Part shown: positions 42,540 through 52,384 of the stretch, one piece after another
Layout of the letters: each line of letters opens with the position of its first letter
Numbering within the stretch: position 1 is the stretch's first letter
Source: Thermococcus barossii
GTDB lineage: Archaea; Methanobacteriota_B; Thermococci; Thermococcales; Thermococcaceae
Reading direction: 5' to 3'
DNA length: 64,000 bases
Assembly (NCBI RefSeq): GCF_002214465.1
Contig: NZ_CP015101.1
Location: 689,013 to 753,012, forward strand
The notes under the pieces: model-generated
Seen by the model: the letters and a program-made list of their open reading frames with translations, nothing else
Told to the model about the DNA's origin: nothing
Databases searched by the model: none
Position numbers and translations under genes: made by a program

Positions 42540-43343
42540 TCAGTACCGGATCCGCGGGTTATATTCGAGAAGCATGAGACCGTTTTTGAATATCCTTATC
42601 GTGCCGCTCTCCGAGAGGGTTATCGCTATCGCTCTCGTGAGCCGGGTTATACCCGCTGCCGCTATGTGCCGGCTCCCCAGGCCAGGTGGAAGCATCAGGT
42701 CTATCACCTTTGGCTCGACTTCAAGGTACCTCCCGGCGGCGGCTATTCTACCGTCGTCCCTCACTATGAACGCACCATCCAGCTGGGCGAACTCTTTTAT
42801 TATCTCCTTGCTGTTCCTGTCGAGGACGTTCACCCTGTGCCCCTTGAAGGGATTGGGTATGAGCTGATGGGAATGCCTGAGAACCCGTCTCGTGTCGCCT
42901 ATGACAAAGATCGTTCCAACGGGAACGCCCTCCCTGCCCTCAATGCTCAGCTCTATCGTTATCTCAAGGAGCCTCTGGAGAACGTTCTGATTCTGGGCAA
43001 AGAAACCCCTCATCGCAGAGATGCTCTTTTTAACCGTTTTGATCCCGATAAGTTCCCGGGTGACGTAAACAAAGGAGTCGCCCTCCCTGAGTATGTCGTG
43101 CTCAAGGAGAAAAGCCGAGATGAGGTTGAGAACGTTGTTAATATCGAGGTTCTGCGGGATTGAGACCCTCTTTACCCTGTCGCTCTCCACATCGAAGGAA
43201 GAACCAACTATCACAACGGTGACGTTCACATCTGGAACCCTCTCAGGTTCTATGTCCTCCAGAATAACAAGGGCCTTTCCATTCAGGGCCTCCACAACAT
43301 CCACCGCGCTCCTTATAAGAACCTCAGGAACTTCCTTACCCAT
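42540..43343 (-). CDS. dacZ: Diadenylate cyclase (DacZ/DisA_N type)
   Basis: 267 aa. Makes c-di-AMP from two ATP. The C-terminal half contains the DAC-domain motifs: DGAFIVRDDGRIAAAGRYL (DGA motif) near residue 192 and GLGSRHIAAAGITR (RHx motif) near 222. The N-terminal half (about 1-125) is a separate alpha/beta domain (pyruvate kinase-like in known DacZ). DacZ is known in Haloferax and Methanocaldococcus. ATG 43343 is chosen (GGTGAG upstream); upstream in-frame residues to 43466 overlap the promoter. TATA-like TTTTTATAC is at about 43377-43386. Confidence 0.88.
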   Translation of the reverse strand: MGKEVPEVLIRSAVDVVEALNGKALVILEDIEPERVPDVNVTVVIVGSSFDVESDRVKRVSIPQNLDINNVLNLISAFLLEHDILREGDSFVYVTRELIGIKTVKKSISAMRGFFAQNQNVLQRLLEITIELSIEGREGVPVGTIFVIGDTRRVLRHSHQLIPNPFKGHRVNVLDRNSKEIIKEFAQLDGAFIVRDDGRIAAAGRYLEVEPKVIDLMLPPGLGSRHIAAAGITRLTRAIAITLSESGTIRIFKNGLMLLEYNPRIRY

Positions 43344-43443
43344 ACTCACCAACCAATGATAAAATAACTCCGGGAGGTATAAAAACCTACCGTCCCTAGA
43401 AAACGTTAAAACATAACCCGACGAAGCCTTTTTGGTGTGGGAG

Positions 43444-43977
43444 ATGAGGATAGTCGTCGCAATCACGGGTGCGAGTGGTTCAATATACGGCCTGCGGCTG
43501 GTTGAGGTTCTGAAACAGCTGGGTCACGATGTCATCACCGTGGCATCAAGAACGGGTCTCGCGGTTATGAGGCACGAAACCGGCGTTGAGTTCAAGCCGG
43601 ACTACATGGAGGATGACCTTTTCGCCCCCATAGCCTCGGGCTCAAATCCCTTCGACGCCATGGTCATAGCCCCCTGCTCCATGAAGACTCTTTCAGCGAT
43701 AGCCAACGGGTACGCCGACAACCTGATAGCCAGAACGGCTGATGTGGCCCTTAAAGAGCGCAGAAAACTCATTCTGCTCGTCAGGGAGACTCCTCTGAAC
43801 TTGATACATCTCCAAAACATGGTACGGGTTACACAAGCTGGGGGGATAATTATGCCAGCTTCCCCAGGATTTTACACAAAGCCCAAAACTTTGGACGATA
43901 TGGTAAACTTTATAATTGGAAAAATCTTAGACCTTCTTGGGATTGAGAACGAGATATACCCTCGATGGAGGAGTTAA
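43444..43977 (+). CDS. ubiX: UbiX-like flavin prenyltransferase
   Basis: 177 aa. Produces prenylated FMN, the cofactor of UbiD-type decarboxylases. Motifs [20 protein letters not shown] at the start, [20 protein letters not shown] near 78 and [11 protein letters not shown] near 138 are complete. ATG 43444 is chosen, GTG-rich leader GGTGTGGGAG before it. The Lrp gene begins 1 base after the stop, so the two form an operon with the CYTH protein. No UbiD gene is in the window. Confidence 0.9.
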   Translation: MRIVVAITGASGSIYGLRLVEVLKQLGHDVITVASRTGLAVMRHETGVEFKPDYMEDDLFAPIASGSNPFDAMVIAPCSMKTLSAIANGYADNLIARTADVALKERRKLILLVRETPLNLIHLQNMVRVTQAGGIIMPASPGFYTKPKTLDDMVNFIIGKILDLLGIENEIYPRWRS

Positions 43978-43978
43978 C

Positions 43979-44461
43979 ATGGTCCAGCTCGATGACCTTG
44001 ATAGGGCTATCCTCCGCATCCTGAAGGAGGATGCGAGGTTAACGATATCAGAAATCGCCGACAGGCTTAACAGGCCTGAATCCACCATTCATTTCAGAAT
44101 AAAAAAGCTCCAAGAGAGAAACATAATTGACAAGTACACCATCGTCCTTGGCGAGAACCTCCAACCCAAGAGCCTCGCGATAGTTTACATCCAGGCCGAG
44201 ACCCCAATAATCGAGGATTTCCTTGAGAGGTACATCCGCCACATCATGAAAACGCTTTCCCTGCTCCCCAACGTTCTTGCCGTTGCCAGGAGCGGAAAGG
44301 ATGGGGTTGTCGCACTCATAGGAGAAGATACCCCAGAGAAACTCAACCGCTTCGTTGACGAGACCATCCGGGTTCTCCCAACCCTTAAAAGGGTCGAGGT
44401 CTTCACCCTGGACGAATTCAGCAAGGGTGACGGCCTGGTGGGCTTCCTAGTGGGGGTTTGA
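43979..44461 (+). CDS. Lrp/AsnC-family transcriptional regulator
   Basis: 160 aa. N-terminal helix-turn-helix (LTISEIADRLNRPESTIHFRIKKL, residues about 21-44, given here in outline) with the usual LDDLDRAILRIL start, then a C-terminal region about 60-155 that is only partly like the RAM effector domain. It begins 1 base after UbiX and ends directly at the start of the CYTH gene. The ATG follows GGAGGAG. Ligand unknown. Confidence 0.85.
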   Translation: MVQLDDLDRAILRILKEDARLTISEIADRLNRPESTIHFRIKKLQERNIIDKYTIVLGENLQPKSLAIVYIQAETPIIEDFLERYIRHIMKTLSLLPNVLAVARSGKDGVVALIGEDTPEKLNRFVDETIRVLPTLKRVEVFTLDEFSKGDGLVGFLVGV

Positions 44462-44977
44462 ATGGAGGTAGAGGTTAAGTTCCGCGTTGACTTCAACTCC
44501 ACCAAAAGGGCGATAGAATCCATCGGAGCGGCGTTCGTCAGGGAGGAGATACAGGAGGACGTTTACCTTTCCATCCCCCTTCCCGAGCTCCTGAGGGTAA
44601 GGAGGATAGGCAATCTAAACCGTTCTTTTCTGACCTACAAGCGCATAGCCGACCCGGGCAGGAACGAGGAGTTCGACGAGCTTGAGGTCGAAGTGAGCAG
44701 CTTTGAAACGACCCTTGAGATACTGAAGCGCCTCGGCTTTAAGGAAGACGTCGTGGTCAAAAAGCGGCGCCTCGTCTACCGTCTTGGCGACGTTACCTTC
44801 GAGCTGAGCGAGGTCGAGGGTCTTGGGGCCTTTCTCGATATAGAGGTCATCTCCGATGACGTCGAGGAAGCGAAACACAAAATCTGGGAGACCGCCCGAA
44901 GGCTCGGACTGAGCAAGGAGGACGTCGAGCCGAGGCTCTACCAGGAACTCATCCGCGAGAAAATGGGAAGAAGGTAA
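44462..44977 (+). CDS. CYTH-domain protein (CyaB/ThTPase-like)
   Basis: 171 aa. The N-terminal EVEVKFRV is the ExExK signature of CYTH proteins, which bind triphosphates; RVRRIGN, TYKR, and LDIEV later provide the basic and acidic residues of the tunnel. Class IV adenylate cyclases and thiamine triphosphatases belong here, and the true archaeal activity is not known. The ATG directly follows the Lrp stop. Next gene converges 2 bases away. Confidence 0.88.
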   Translation: MEVEVKFRVDFNSTKRAIESIGAAFVREEIQEDVYLSIPLPELLRVRRIGNLNRSFLTYKRIADPGRNEEFDELEVEVSSFETTLEILKRLGFKEDVVVKKRRLVYRLGDVTFELSEVEGLGAFLDIEVISDDVEEAKHKIWETARRLGLSKEDVEPRLYQELIREKMGRR

Positions 44978-44979
44978 GG

Positions 44980-46173
44980 TCAGCGGGCGGTGGCAACTAT
45001 CTTGATGATGTCGTTGAACTCCAGCTCGTAGTCCTCCCCAACGCGCCTGTGGGTTCTGGCGTTGACCGCGTAAAGGAACGTCTTCCCGAGGTCGGTGTGC
45101 ACCTTGTAGGCCAGGTCACGCGGCGTTGAGCCTTTCGGCAGCAAATGGACGTGTGGCAGGACGTTGCCGAACCCGTCGGTGAGCTTGTGCTCGTCCTCGA
45201 CCGGGTAAACAGGAACGAGGTTAAGCAGTTCAAAAACTGCCCTGTTTATGACCTCCTGCACGCCGGTGGAGCCGAAGCGGTCGAGAACCTTCTCCTTTAT
45301 CAGCTGGAGGGCCTTCTCCTGCTTGGGGCTCATTGGCCTGAGGATTTTGAAGTCGCTCGAACCGGGGACGTAGTCTATGAAGCCGGCCTTTGCAGCTCTC
45401 CTCAGCGTGAGCTCCGCCGCGGCGCTGGTCGGCACGACTATGTACCCCCTGCTCCTGCCCTTCCTTATCAGGCGCTCTATCTGGGCATCGGCGGCCGCGT
45501 CGGCCTTGTTGGCGGCTATGATTATCGGCTTGTTTATCTTCCTCAGCTCCCGGACGAAGGCCAGCAGATCCTCGTCGCTCCACTTGGTCGGGTCGTTGTT
45601 GAGGCCAAGCTTGTGGATGGCCTCGAAGGCGTCCTCCTCCGTAACTCCAATTCCCGTCAGCTGGTCGGCAATGGCTTGGGCGAGCTTGAGGTGCTGGAGC
45701 TTTATCCTCTTCGCGAACTTCTCCCAGTTCTTCCTGAGGATGCCGTATATCCAGTAGTCTATCTCCCTCTCAAGGAACTCTATGTCCTCGACCGGGTCGT
45801 GATGCTCCGTGGGCTGGCCCTCGGCGTCGGTCTTGCCGGTGGCGTCAACGACGTGAATTAGGGCAGAAGCCATCCTCAGGTCGTCGAGGAACTTGTTGCC
45901 CAAGCCACGGCCCTCGTGCGCCCCCGGAACGAGACCGGCCACGTCTATCATCTTTATCGGAATGAGCGCGAGGCCATCCTTGTACTCGTAGTTCTGGGGG
46001 TTCGGATTACAGCCGAGCTCCCTGCAGGGGTGCTCCGCTATTGCGTACGTTACACCAACGTTCGCATCGATGGTAGTGAAGGGATAATTGGCTATCTGAA
46101 CGTCAACGAGAGTAGCCGCTGAGAAAAAGGTCGACTTTCCAACGTTTGGCTTTCCAACGACACCTATCTCCAT
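44980..46173 (-). CDS. Obg-related GTPase, YchF type
   Basis: 397 aa. G-domain with [15 protein letters not shown] (G1), [20 protein letters not shown] (G3) and NKADAAAD (G4), a helical insertion, and a C-terminal TGS domain (about 315-395). YchF-type proteins bind ribosomes and prefer ATP. ATG 46173 is chosen because GGTGGTGAG precedes it; a longer frame to 46290 would overlap the divergent promoter region. TATA-like CTTAAAAC is at about 46205 (minus). Confidence 0.92.
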   Translation of the reverse strand: MEIGVVGKPNVGKSTFFSAATLVDVQIANYPFTTIDANVGVTYAIAEHPCRELGCNPNPQNYEYKDGLALIPIKMIDVAGLVPGAHEGRGLGNKFLDDLRMASALIHVVDATGKTDAEGQPTEHHDPVEDIEFLEREIDYWIYGILRKNWEKFAKRIKLQHLKLAQAIADQLTGIGVTEEDAFEAIHKLGLNNDPTKWSDEDLLAFVRELRKINKPIIIAANKADAAADAQIERLIRKGRSRGYIVVPTSAAAELTLRRAAKAGFIDYVPGSSDFKILRPMSPKQEKALQLIKEKVLDRFGSTGVQEVINRAVFELLNLVPVYPVEDEHKLTDGFGNVLPHVHLLPKGSTPRDLAYKVHTDLGKTFLYAVNARTHRRVGEDYELEFNDIIKIVATAR

Positions 46174-46278
46174 GCTCACCACCGGGCTAAATTGGGTGGA
46201 GGGTTTTAAGGGGTTTCGGCGAGGTGAAGTTCCAGAAAAATATTTATTCATCCGATCGTACAAGCCCGGGGTGATCTG

Positions 46279-48303
46279 ATGCGGAAGCATCTGGTGGTTT
46301 TGATCTTTATCCTTCTAACTGTCTTCCCCGGCTGGGCCCTCGGTTTCGAGTTTGTGAGGGATGTTATGAGGGAAGCATACATCCCCGATTTTGTTGAGAT
46401 TGATGGTACCATTTACGCCATCGGGATCTCGTCCAACGGAAGTTGCGATGGCTACGTGAGCCTGCTCGTATTCTCCAAGAACGGAACCCTCCGGGAGTGG
46501 TTCTACATTCCGGACATATATGTAAGGGCCGACACGTGGCGGTGGGCTGGCGTTTCAAATTGGGGTAGAGAGTTGCTGCTAATCGGGCCCGGATGCGATC
46601 CCGACTGGGAGAACTACTCTTACTCCTGGCATGTCTTCGTGAGTGGGGATGAGTACCGGGGCCTTGCTCACGCGGGCTTGCTGGGAAGGCCAGTGGATCT
46701 CAACGGGACTGTCTATACAATCCTTTACCACCGTTTACTGGGTTCCTCGATAGCGATTCCGGGTAAGACCCTTCCCGAGGAAATACTTGCTTTCCCGAAT
46801 GTGACCTTAACGTCGCTCTCAACGGATGGAAGGTACCTCTACGCCTCTGGCCATTACTGGAACGGAACGGTCACGTGGTTCAAGGTGGCCCCAAGCGGGG
46901 CCTTGGTTTCGGCGGTCATGGTACCTGATGTTAGTGGTAACGCCTCGGTCGCGACTGTCTACGCCGGCGAACCACTTCTCCTTCTGGCGCTCAACAATGG
47001 TACGTACGTTGCAATGCCGGAAAGCGGTGGAGCCATCTTTATTCCCGGTGTCGAGCTCGTGGACGGTGAGGCTGTTGGAAATCGAACCGTTCTCGTAGGA
47101 TTCAAGGGGAGCTCCGGTATCGTGGTTTACCTTGAGGGGGATAAGGCCGTTGTTTATCAAACGGAGAAGCCAGCCCTGCTGAGAATCTCTCGCAACCTCG
47201 TGAGTGGTGGTTCCGGTGGCCGTTTCTACCTTGGAACTCTCGATGATACCTTGGAAGGCTCCAGGAGGTGGGAAATCGATGTCATCAACGTCTCTTTGAA
47301 CCTCCCGCGGTTCAAGCCCAGAAGGGCCAGTCACCTGGGCAATATAGGCGGGGAGATCAGCGGAAGGCTAAAACCGGCCGTCGGAACCGTGATTGTTATA
47401 GGCGATACACCAGAGCCAGAGATCTACATCAACGGGGAGTTCGTCGGAGTTGGTTCAGTTCGCTTGGAGCTCCCGGCCGGGGCATACAACCTGACGATAG
47501 TTGACCGCAAGTGGCCGGCGTTTTGGTATAATGGCACCCTCATAGTATACCCCGGACAGGTGAGGGGTGTTCCAATTCGTCTCCATCTCCACGGCGCGTG
47601 GCTCAGAGTCGTGGGAACCCCCGAGAACGCATACGTGTATGTTGACTCACAGCTCGTCGGGAGGATGGGCGTTAAGGTACCACTCGGGATAGGCACCCAT
47701 GAAGTTTGGGTCACGGGGAGAGGATATGAAGACTTCAGAACCAACATCACCATAGAGCAGTCAAAGAACATAGTTCTGAACGTCACCCTCAGGAAACTCG
47801 GAGTGCTCGAATTAACGTCGAACGTTCCCGGGACAATGGTTTATATAAACGGGACCCTCTACGGCATACTCTACAGTACCGGGATGCGACTCGAACTTCC
47901 ACCTGGGAACTACACCATCTTCGCCACGAAACTTGGGTACTCAAACTATACGGATAGGATTGAACTCCCCCCTGGAGAGACTGTGTCGAGAAGGATAGTT
48001 ATTGAACCCTCCTACGGATTCATAAACGTCACAACGGATCCTCCGGGGGCTGAGATAGTCCTCGATGGTGAGGTAAAGGGGAAGAGTCCCGCACTCCTGA
48101 AGGTGGCAGTTGGTTCTCACAGGCTCACACTATCAAAGGAGGGCTACGAGTCGGTTGAATACAACGTCACCGTCTGGGCAGGGAAAACCAAAACCGTGAG
48201 CGTTGAACTCAGAAAAGGGAGGAGGGTCATGTCCATTCTCGCGGTCGCCGTGCTCGCGGCCGTTGGGATAATCCTTTGGCAGGTGAGGAACCGAAAGGCA
48301 TAA
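46279..48303 (+). CDS. Secreted membrane-anchored protein with PEGA repeats
   Basis: 674 aa. Signal peptide (MRKHLVVLIFILLTV..., about 1-22), a beta-propeller-like region with LYASGHYWNGT-type repeats (about 25-370), four PEGA domains (about 370-645; PEIYINGEFVGVG, YVYVDSQLVGRMG, MVYINGTLYGILY, AEIVLDGEVKGKSP), and one C-terminal transmembrane helix (about 652-668) with a short basic tail. Anchored in the membrane with the repeats outside. PEGA proteins are common archaeal surface proteins; the ligand is not known. ATG 46279 follows GGGGTGAT; a TATA-like box is at about 46240-46250. Confidence 0.85.
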   Translation: MRKHLVVLIFILLTVFPGWALGFEFVRDVMREAYIPDFVEIDGTIYAIGISSNGSCDGYVSLLVFSKNGTLREWFYIPDIYVRADTWRWAGVSNWGRELLLIGPGCDPDWENYSYSWHVFVSGDEYRGLAHAGLLGRPVDLNGTVYTILYHRLLGSSIAIPGKTLPEEILAFPNVTLTSLSTDGRYLYASGHYWNGTVTWFKVAPSGALVSAVMVPDVSGNASVATVYAGEPLLLLALNNGTYVAMPESGGAIFIPGVELVDGEAVGNRTVLVGFKGSSGIVVYLEGDKAVVYQTEKPALLRISRNLVSGGSGGRFYLGTLDDTLEGSRRWEIDVINVSLNLPRFKPRRASHLGNIGGEISGRLKPAVGTVIVIGDTPEPEIYINGEFVGVGSVRLELPAGAYNLTIVDRKWPAFWYNGTLIVYPGQVRGVPIRLHLHGAWLRVVGTPENAYVYVDSQLVGRMGVKVPLGIGTHEVWVTGRGYEDFRTNITIEQSKNIVLNVTLRKLGVLELTSNVPGTMVYINGTLYGILYSTGMRLELPPGNYTIFATKLGYSNYTDRIELPPGETVSRRIVIEPSYGFINVTTDPPGAEIVLDGEVKGKSPALLKVAVGSHRLTLSKEGYESVEYNVTVWAGKTKTVSVELRKGRRVMSILAVAVLAAVGIILWQVRNRKA

Positions 48304-48337
48304 ACGCTTTTCTCTCAATTAATCTTTGGTGAGGGCT

Positions 48338-49162
48338 TTGAAGGTTTACGTCCTTGTTGAGGACTATTCTGGCTACGAAAGCCCCTATCTTGCACAGCAC
48401 GGGGTGAGTTTTCTTGTGGAAAAGGGCGGAAAGAGAATCCTCTTCGACACCGGTCAGAGCGCCGGGCCGATACTCCACAACATGGGCCTTCTCGGGATCG
48501 AACCGTCGAGCATCGACTACGTCTTCCTCTCCCACTGCCACTACGACCACACGGGCGGGCTTCTGGAAATGCTGAGGGCCATCGGGAAAAGGATTCTCCT
48601 GATAGCGCACCCTGACATCTTCAGGAGGCACTTCGTCACGAAACCCCACCTCAGGGACGTCGGGATTCCCTTCAGGAGGGAGGAAGTCGAGGAACTGGCA
48701 GAGCTATACCTCACAGCGAGGCCCCTTGAGATAGTAGGGGGTGTTTACTCCACCGGAGAAATCCGGAACCGGGAGGAGTTCGAGCGGGAGCACATTGGAG
48801 TATACACGCTGAGGGACGGCCAGGTGATGGAGGATAACATCATGGACGACATGAGCCTCGTTGCCAAAACGCCCGAGGGGCTGGTAATCGTGAGCGGCTG
48901 CAGTCACGCCGGAATAGTGAGCATCGTGAAGCACGCGGTGAGGCTCACGGGGGAAAAGCGAGTGCGGGCCGTTGTGGGCGGCTTCCACCTCATAGGGGCC
49001 AGCGACGAGAGGATAGAGAGAACGGTGGCGGAGTTCAAGGAACTCGGCGTTGAGGAGGTCTACACCGGCCACTGCACCGGACTGAAGGCCGAGGCGGCCT
49101 TTCTGAAGGCCTACGGCGAGCGCTTCCACAAGCTCCACTCAGGGATGGTCATCGAGCTCTGA
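48338..49162 (+). CDS. Metallo-beta-lactamase-fold hydrolase, pterin-synthase-like
   Basis: 274 aa. MBL-fold protein with the zinc motif LSHCHYDHTGG near residue 69, VSGCSHAG, GGFHL and TGHCTG towards the end. The arrangement resembles archaeal 7,8-dihydropterin-6-yl-methyl-4-(ribofuranosyl)aminobenzene 5'-phosphate synthases (MJ0301-like), which are poorly tested. The start is TTG 48338, since GGTGAG lies just before it and the protein then begins with the usual LKVYVLVED (Met for Leu); a TTG and GTG at 48326-48331 are less likely. CorA follows. Confidence 0.8.
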   Translation: MKVYVLVEDYSGYESPYLAQHGVSFLVEKGGKRILFDTGQSAGPILHNMGLLGIEPSSIDYVFLSHCHYDHTGGLLEMLRAIGKRILLIAHPDIFRRHFVTKPHLRDVGIPFRREEVEELAELYLTARPLEIVGGVYSTGEIRNREEFEREHIGVYTLRDGQVMEDNIMDDMSLVAKTPEGLVIVSGCSHAGIVSIVKHAVRLTGEKRVRAVVGGFHLIGASDERIERTVAEFKELGVEEVYTGHCTGLKAEAAFLKAYGERFHKLHSGMVIEL

Positions 49163-49171
49163 GGTGATTGA

Positions 49172-50149
49172 ATGGGGGAGGAAGAGAAGCCCAAGATAAC
49201 GGTCATTGCGTACTCGAAGGACAAGTTCCTCAGCAGAAAGGTCCCGAGCATGAGAAACGTTCTCGAAATCGAGGGCTACGACGTCGTCTGGGCAAACGTG
49301 GACACCCTTGAGGCCGTTCCGGAGATAATGGAAGTCCTGGGCATACACGACCGGCCGATGAAGGTTCTTCGGAGGGCGAGCACCCACGCGAGGGTCTTTG
49401 TCTTTCCAGACTACCTGTTCCTCATTCTGCACCAGGTCTACGAGATAGACAACGGGCTGAAGAGGGAGAGGATGGGCCTCCTGCTCAAGGGCAACCTCGT
49501 GGTGACGGTTCAGGAGATACCGGGGGACGTCTTCGACCCCATCAGGGAAAGCATCCGTGAGGGTGAGGGGCTCTTCAGGGAGCGCGGTGCCGACTATCTG
49601 CTCTTTGCCCTCCTCGAAGCGATAGTTGAGAACTACGTTCCGATAATAGAGAAGATAAGCTCCAAGATGGAGTCACTGGAGGCGCGGATACTGTCGAAAG
49701 GCGGGGAGGGAGTTCTCCACAGGATACACGGCCTCAGAAGGGAGATACTGTTCATGCGCCGCACGATATTTCCCCTGCTGGAGGCCTTCCGGAAGCTTGA
49801 GCTGGAGGGAGGGAGATTCTTCACCGAGGAAACACAGGGTTACATCGGGGAGCTTCACGACCACGTCCTTGAGGTGCTGGAGATACTCGAGGGCCAGAGG
49901 GAGCTCGCCAACAGCCTCGTGGAGCTGTACTACTCGACCATCTCGATGAAGACCAACGACATAATCCGTATTCTGACTGTCGTCTCCACGATATTCATCC
50001 CCCTGACCTTCATAACCGGCCTCTACGGGATGAACTTCCGGTACATGCCGGAACTCTACTGGCGGTACGGCTACCCATTCGTGCTCCTGCTGATGCTGAC
50101 CATAGCCGTTGGAATGCTCCTCTACTTCAGAAAGAAGGGGTGGATTTAG
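49172..50149 (+). CDS. CorA-like divalent cation transporter
   Basis: 325 aa. N-terminal cytosolic domain (about 1-260) with long helices, then two membrane segments near residues 263-285 and 300-320, with the GMN signature YGMNF near residue 287. The family carries Mg2+, Co2+ or Ni2+. ATG 49172 follows GAGGTGAT, 9 bases after the MBL gene. It converges with the racemase gene, their stops overlapping by 4 bases. Confidence 0.88.
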   Translation: MGEEEKPKITVIAYSKDKFLSRKVPSMRNVLEIEGYDVVWANVDTLEAVPEIMEVLGIHDRPMKVLRRASTHARVFVFPDYLFLILHQVYEIDNGLKRERMGLLLKGNLVVTVQEIPGDVFDPIRESIREGEGLFRERGADYLLFALLEAIVENYVPIIEKISSKMESLEARILSKGGEGVLHRIHGLRREILFMRRTIFPLLEAFRKLELEGGRFFTEETQGYIGELHDHVLEVLEILEGQRELANSLVELYYSTISMKTNDIIRILTVVSTIFIPLTFITGLYGMNFRYMPELYWRYGYPFVLLLMLTIAVGMLLYFRKKGWI

Positions 50150-50844
50150 AGGTCATCGAGGCCAAGTGCGAGCTTTACCGCCCTTTCAGCTATGACATCC
50201 ATTGGATCAATGAGCGGGACTTTGAGGTCTTCAGGCTTCAGAGCAACGCTGACCTCCGTACAGCCGGCTATTATCCCATCAACCCTGCGTTCAAGCCTTC
50301 TGGCCACGTCCAGGAGAAGTTTCCTCCCCAGCTCCAGGTTCCCGGCCTTGACACCGTCGTATATCGCCCTCATAACGAGCCCCTGGTCCTTCCTGCCCGG
50401 AACGGCAATCTCCACGCCACGGGCCATAAGTGCCCTGTGGTAGACGAGCCCCTTTATCGTGCCATCCGTCGCGAGGAGACCGACCTTCCTGAGGCCCATC
50501 CTCCTAACCGCTTCCGCCGTTTCTTCAACCATGCTTACGAGGGGGATGTTTATCGCCCCCTGAATCGTCTCGGCGAAGAAATGGGCGGTGTTGCAGGGCA
50601 TTATGATGAAGTCCGCGCCCCAGCTTTCGAGCTTTCGCGCGCTGTCTATGAGCTCGGATCTCGGGTCCTCCCCCTTCCCCAGTATGAAGGCCGTCCTGTC
50701 CGGTATCTTCGGGTTGTTGTAGATGATTATCCTCGGGTGCTCCTGGTCGCACTTTACGGGGGTCTTCTCGACTATCCGCCTGAAGAGCTCGGCCGTTGCC
50801 AGCGGCCCCATACCCCCTAGGATTCCGATGACCTTCTCGGCCAT
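50146..50844 (-). CDS. Aspartate/glutamate racemase family protein
   Basis: 232 aa. Asp/Glu racemase-type fold, with the two catalytic Cys in MPCNTAH (about 81) and AGCTEV (about 193) and [11 protein letters not shown] at the N-terminus. Probably an aspartate racemase, as known from Pyrococcus and Thermococcus. ATG 50844 is chosen (GGAG upstream); in-frame residues to 50862 are not favoured. Downstream of the cupin gene by 2 bases, so co-transcribed. Confidence 0.88.
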   Translation of the reverse strand: MAEKVIGILGGMGPLATAELFRRIVEKTPVKCDQEHPRIIIYNNPKIPDRTAFILGKGEDPRSELIDSARKLESWGADFIIMPCNTAHFFAETIQGAINIPLVSMVEETAEAVRRMGLRKVGLLATDGTIKGLVYHRALMARGVEIAVPGRKDQGLVMRAIYDGVKAGNLELGRKLLLDVARRLERRVDGIIAGCTEVSVALKPEDLKVPLIDPMDVIAERAVKLALGLDDL

Positions 50845-50846
50845 CG

Positions 50847-51191
50847 TTACTCCTCCAGCCACACCGAGTCGTCGCCGCGGTAGTTCAGCTTCACCACGAA
50901 GAGCCTGAAGGGTTCATCGCTCTCGTTGATAACCCAGTGGACGGTTTTTGGCTTTACCAAGAAGATATCGCCGGGCTTTGCAGGGTATTCCGTTTCACCT
51001 ATCCCCAGCTTGGCCTCGCCGCTTATGATGTAGAACAGCTCGTACTGGTGGAGGTGGTAGTGCCTCCTAACCGTCTGCCCCGGCTTGACTTCAACTATCT
51101 GGGCGTAGCTTCCCTCGGGCAGTTCTCCTTCAAAGAGCGGGAGCTTCATGTAGGTCCCGCGGTCTATGAGGTTCTTGATTTCGGCCTTCAT
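50847..51191 (-). CDS. Cupin-domain protein
   Basis: 114 aa. Double-stranded beta-helix with the metal motif [18 protein letters not shown] (His, His, Glu) near residues 43-60 and [17 protein letters not shown] with the second-motif His near 83. The cupin fold alone does not tell the reaction; small single-domain cupins often bind sugars or metals. Its placement next to a racemase suggests a role in amino-acid metabolism, but this is weak. Confidence 0.85.
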   Translation of the reverse strand: MKAEIKNLIDRGTYMKLPLFEGELPEGSYAQIVEVKPGQTVRRHYHLHQYELFYIISGEAKLGIGETEYPAKPGDIFLVKPKTVHWVINESDEPFRLFVVKLNYRGDDSVWLEE

Positions 51192-51230
51192 GTGCAAAAA
51201 TTCGCGAGGAGAACTAAAAAGATTGCCGGT

Positions 51231-51455
51231 TTATGCCCGGCTCTCTTCACCGTGCAAACGGGCAAAGGACAGAGTCATCACAAGGTCGATGACCACCAGG
51301 GTCGCAAGAACGACGATGGCCGTTCCCGCCTTCCCATAAAGGGCCACAACTAAGGACGCAGCCAGGTAGCCGGAGAGTCTTTTGAAAAATGAAGTAAGGG
51401 AAGCGGAATAGTTCCTTTTGTACGCTTCTAAGAGCCAGACGTTATTGGCCCGCAT
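51231..51455 (-). CDS. Small membrane protein, third of cluster
   Basis: 74 aa with two hydrophobic segments (about 28-43 and 45-62) and no recognised domain. ATG 51455 follows AGGAGG. It overlaps the end of the previous membrane-protein gene by 14 bases, so translation is probably coupled. Function unknown. Confidence 0.6.
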   Translation of the reverse strand: MRANNVWLLEAYKRNYSASLTSFFKRLSGYLAASLVVALYGKAGTAIVVLATLVVIDLVMTLSFARLHGEESRA

Positions 51456-51792
51456 TTATGGCCTCCTCCTCTCTGTTCTTACCCTTCCGGCCTAAGGCAA
51501 TGTAAGCCACAGCCAGTATCACGCTCCCAAAAGCTTTCAAGCCTGCGGCCCTTAGCGTTTCCTGGGTAACTGTTCCCATCAAGAACTCCCGCGCAAGGAA
51601 GGCCAGTGCCCATAGAATCGGCACAAACACGAGTCCCAGATTCCCAAACCTCACTATCAGCCAGTAGCCGGCCAAGATGGGTAATGCAACTGTCACCAGA
51701 GCAACGGGCGTGGGGGTCCCATCCGCTATCACCAACACTGTAATGAGCAGAGAGATGAAAAGGAGGACGTACAGTTTTTTATTTCCCATCAT
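51442..51792 (-). CDS. Small four-helix membrane protein, second of cluster
   Basis: 116 aa with three or four hydrophobic segments (about 5-22, 25-45, 48-65, 85-101). No domain recognised. The gene is preceded by a promoter nearly identical to that of the upstream small membrane-protein gene (51861-51887 versus 52385-52411). ATG 51792 is chosen because GGAGGGG lies 6-7 bases upstream; ATGs at 51789 and 51807 are alternatives. Region 51793-51990 otherwise holds only this promoter and AT-rich sequence. Confidence 0.65.
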   Translation of the reverse strand: MMGNKKLYVLLFISLLITVLVIADGTPTPVALVTVALPILAGYWLIVRFGNLGLVFVPILWALAFLAREFLMGTVTQETLRAAGLKAFGSVILAVAYIALGRKGKNREEEAINAGQ

Positions 51793-51860
51793 CGGTCTCC
51801 CCTCCATACCTATGTTCGGATGATCAGAGTGTGCTCTCACAGGTTTTTCGTATTAGATTG

Positions 51861-51887
51861 TTTTCACCCATTGTATATAACACTTTT
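51861..51887 (-). promoter_or_regulatory. Promoter with conserved flanks, small membrane protein gene
   Basis: On the minus strand AAAGTGTTATAT, three bases, ATGGGTGAAAA. The TTATAT core is a TATA box and the ATGGGTGAAAA lies between it and the expected start site. A second copy occurs at 52385-52411 with 23 of 26 positions equal, the three differences being together in the middle. Transcription would start near 51850. Confidence 0.55.
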
Positions 51888-51990
51888 GCCCAAAAAGAAT
51901 GCCTATATTCTTGATGTGGCAAGTATTTCACGGATACTCAAAAAAGTATGGCATAAAAATCCACCTGGAAAGTCCAATATGCAAAAAAAT

Positions 51991-52338
51991 TTAAAGATTG
52001 TGCCTCCTGGCCTGAAACCCATAGAACGCCCTGACCGAGGCTTCCAGCACAAGATAAAGCATTAATCCACCAAATAACGGCTTCAGCGATTCCGTCAGGC
52101 CCCATCCCTGGATGGCTGTGATCGAAACAAAGCCAGCTATGGTTATTGTCACCACAGTGAGAATTCTCCGAAGTTCCGAGCGGGCTTTTCCGGTGAAAAA
52201 CAACATGGAGACTATCATCGCGGCCAACACTGCCTCACTGACTGCCCATCTCAGAAGCGAAGAAGAGCCATCCCACAGGATAATGGAAAAGAGCAGGAAG
52301 CTTAAAATTGCCAGCCAGTGATGATGGCCAATCTTCAT
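51991..52338 (-). CDS. Small four-helix membrane protein, first of cluster
   Basis: 115 aa with three or four hydrophobic segments (about 8-22, 28-47, 58-76, 82-98) and a His-rich N-terminus (MKIGHHHW). No family recognised. The ATG at 52338 follows GGAGGGAG. It is preceded by the promoter motif at 52385-52411, shared with the next gene, so the two are likely to respond to the same regulator. Confidence 0.7.
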   Translation of the reverse strand: MKIGHHHWLAILSFLLFSIILWDGSSSLLRWAVSEAVLAAMIVSMLFFTGKARSELRRILTVVTITIAGFVSITAIQGWGLTESLKPLFGGLMLYLVLEASVRAFYGFQARRHNL

Positions 52339-52384
52339 GCTGCTCCCTCCGGAATCCTTTCTTCCGATTTATCACATTGAGTCA

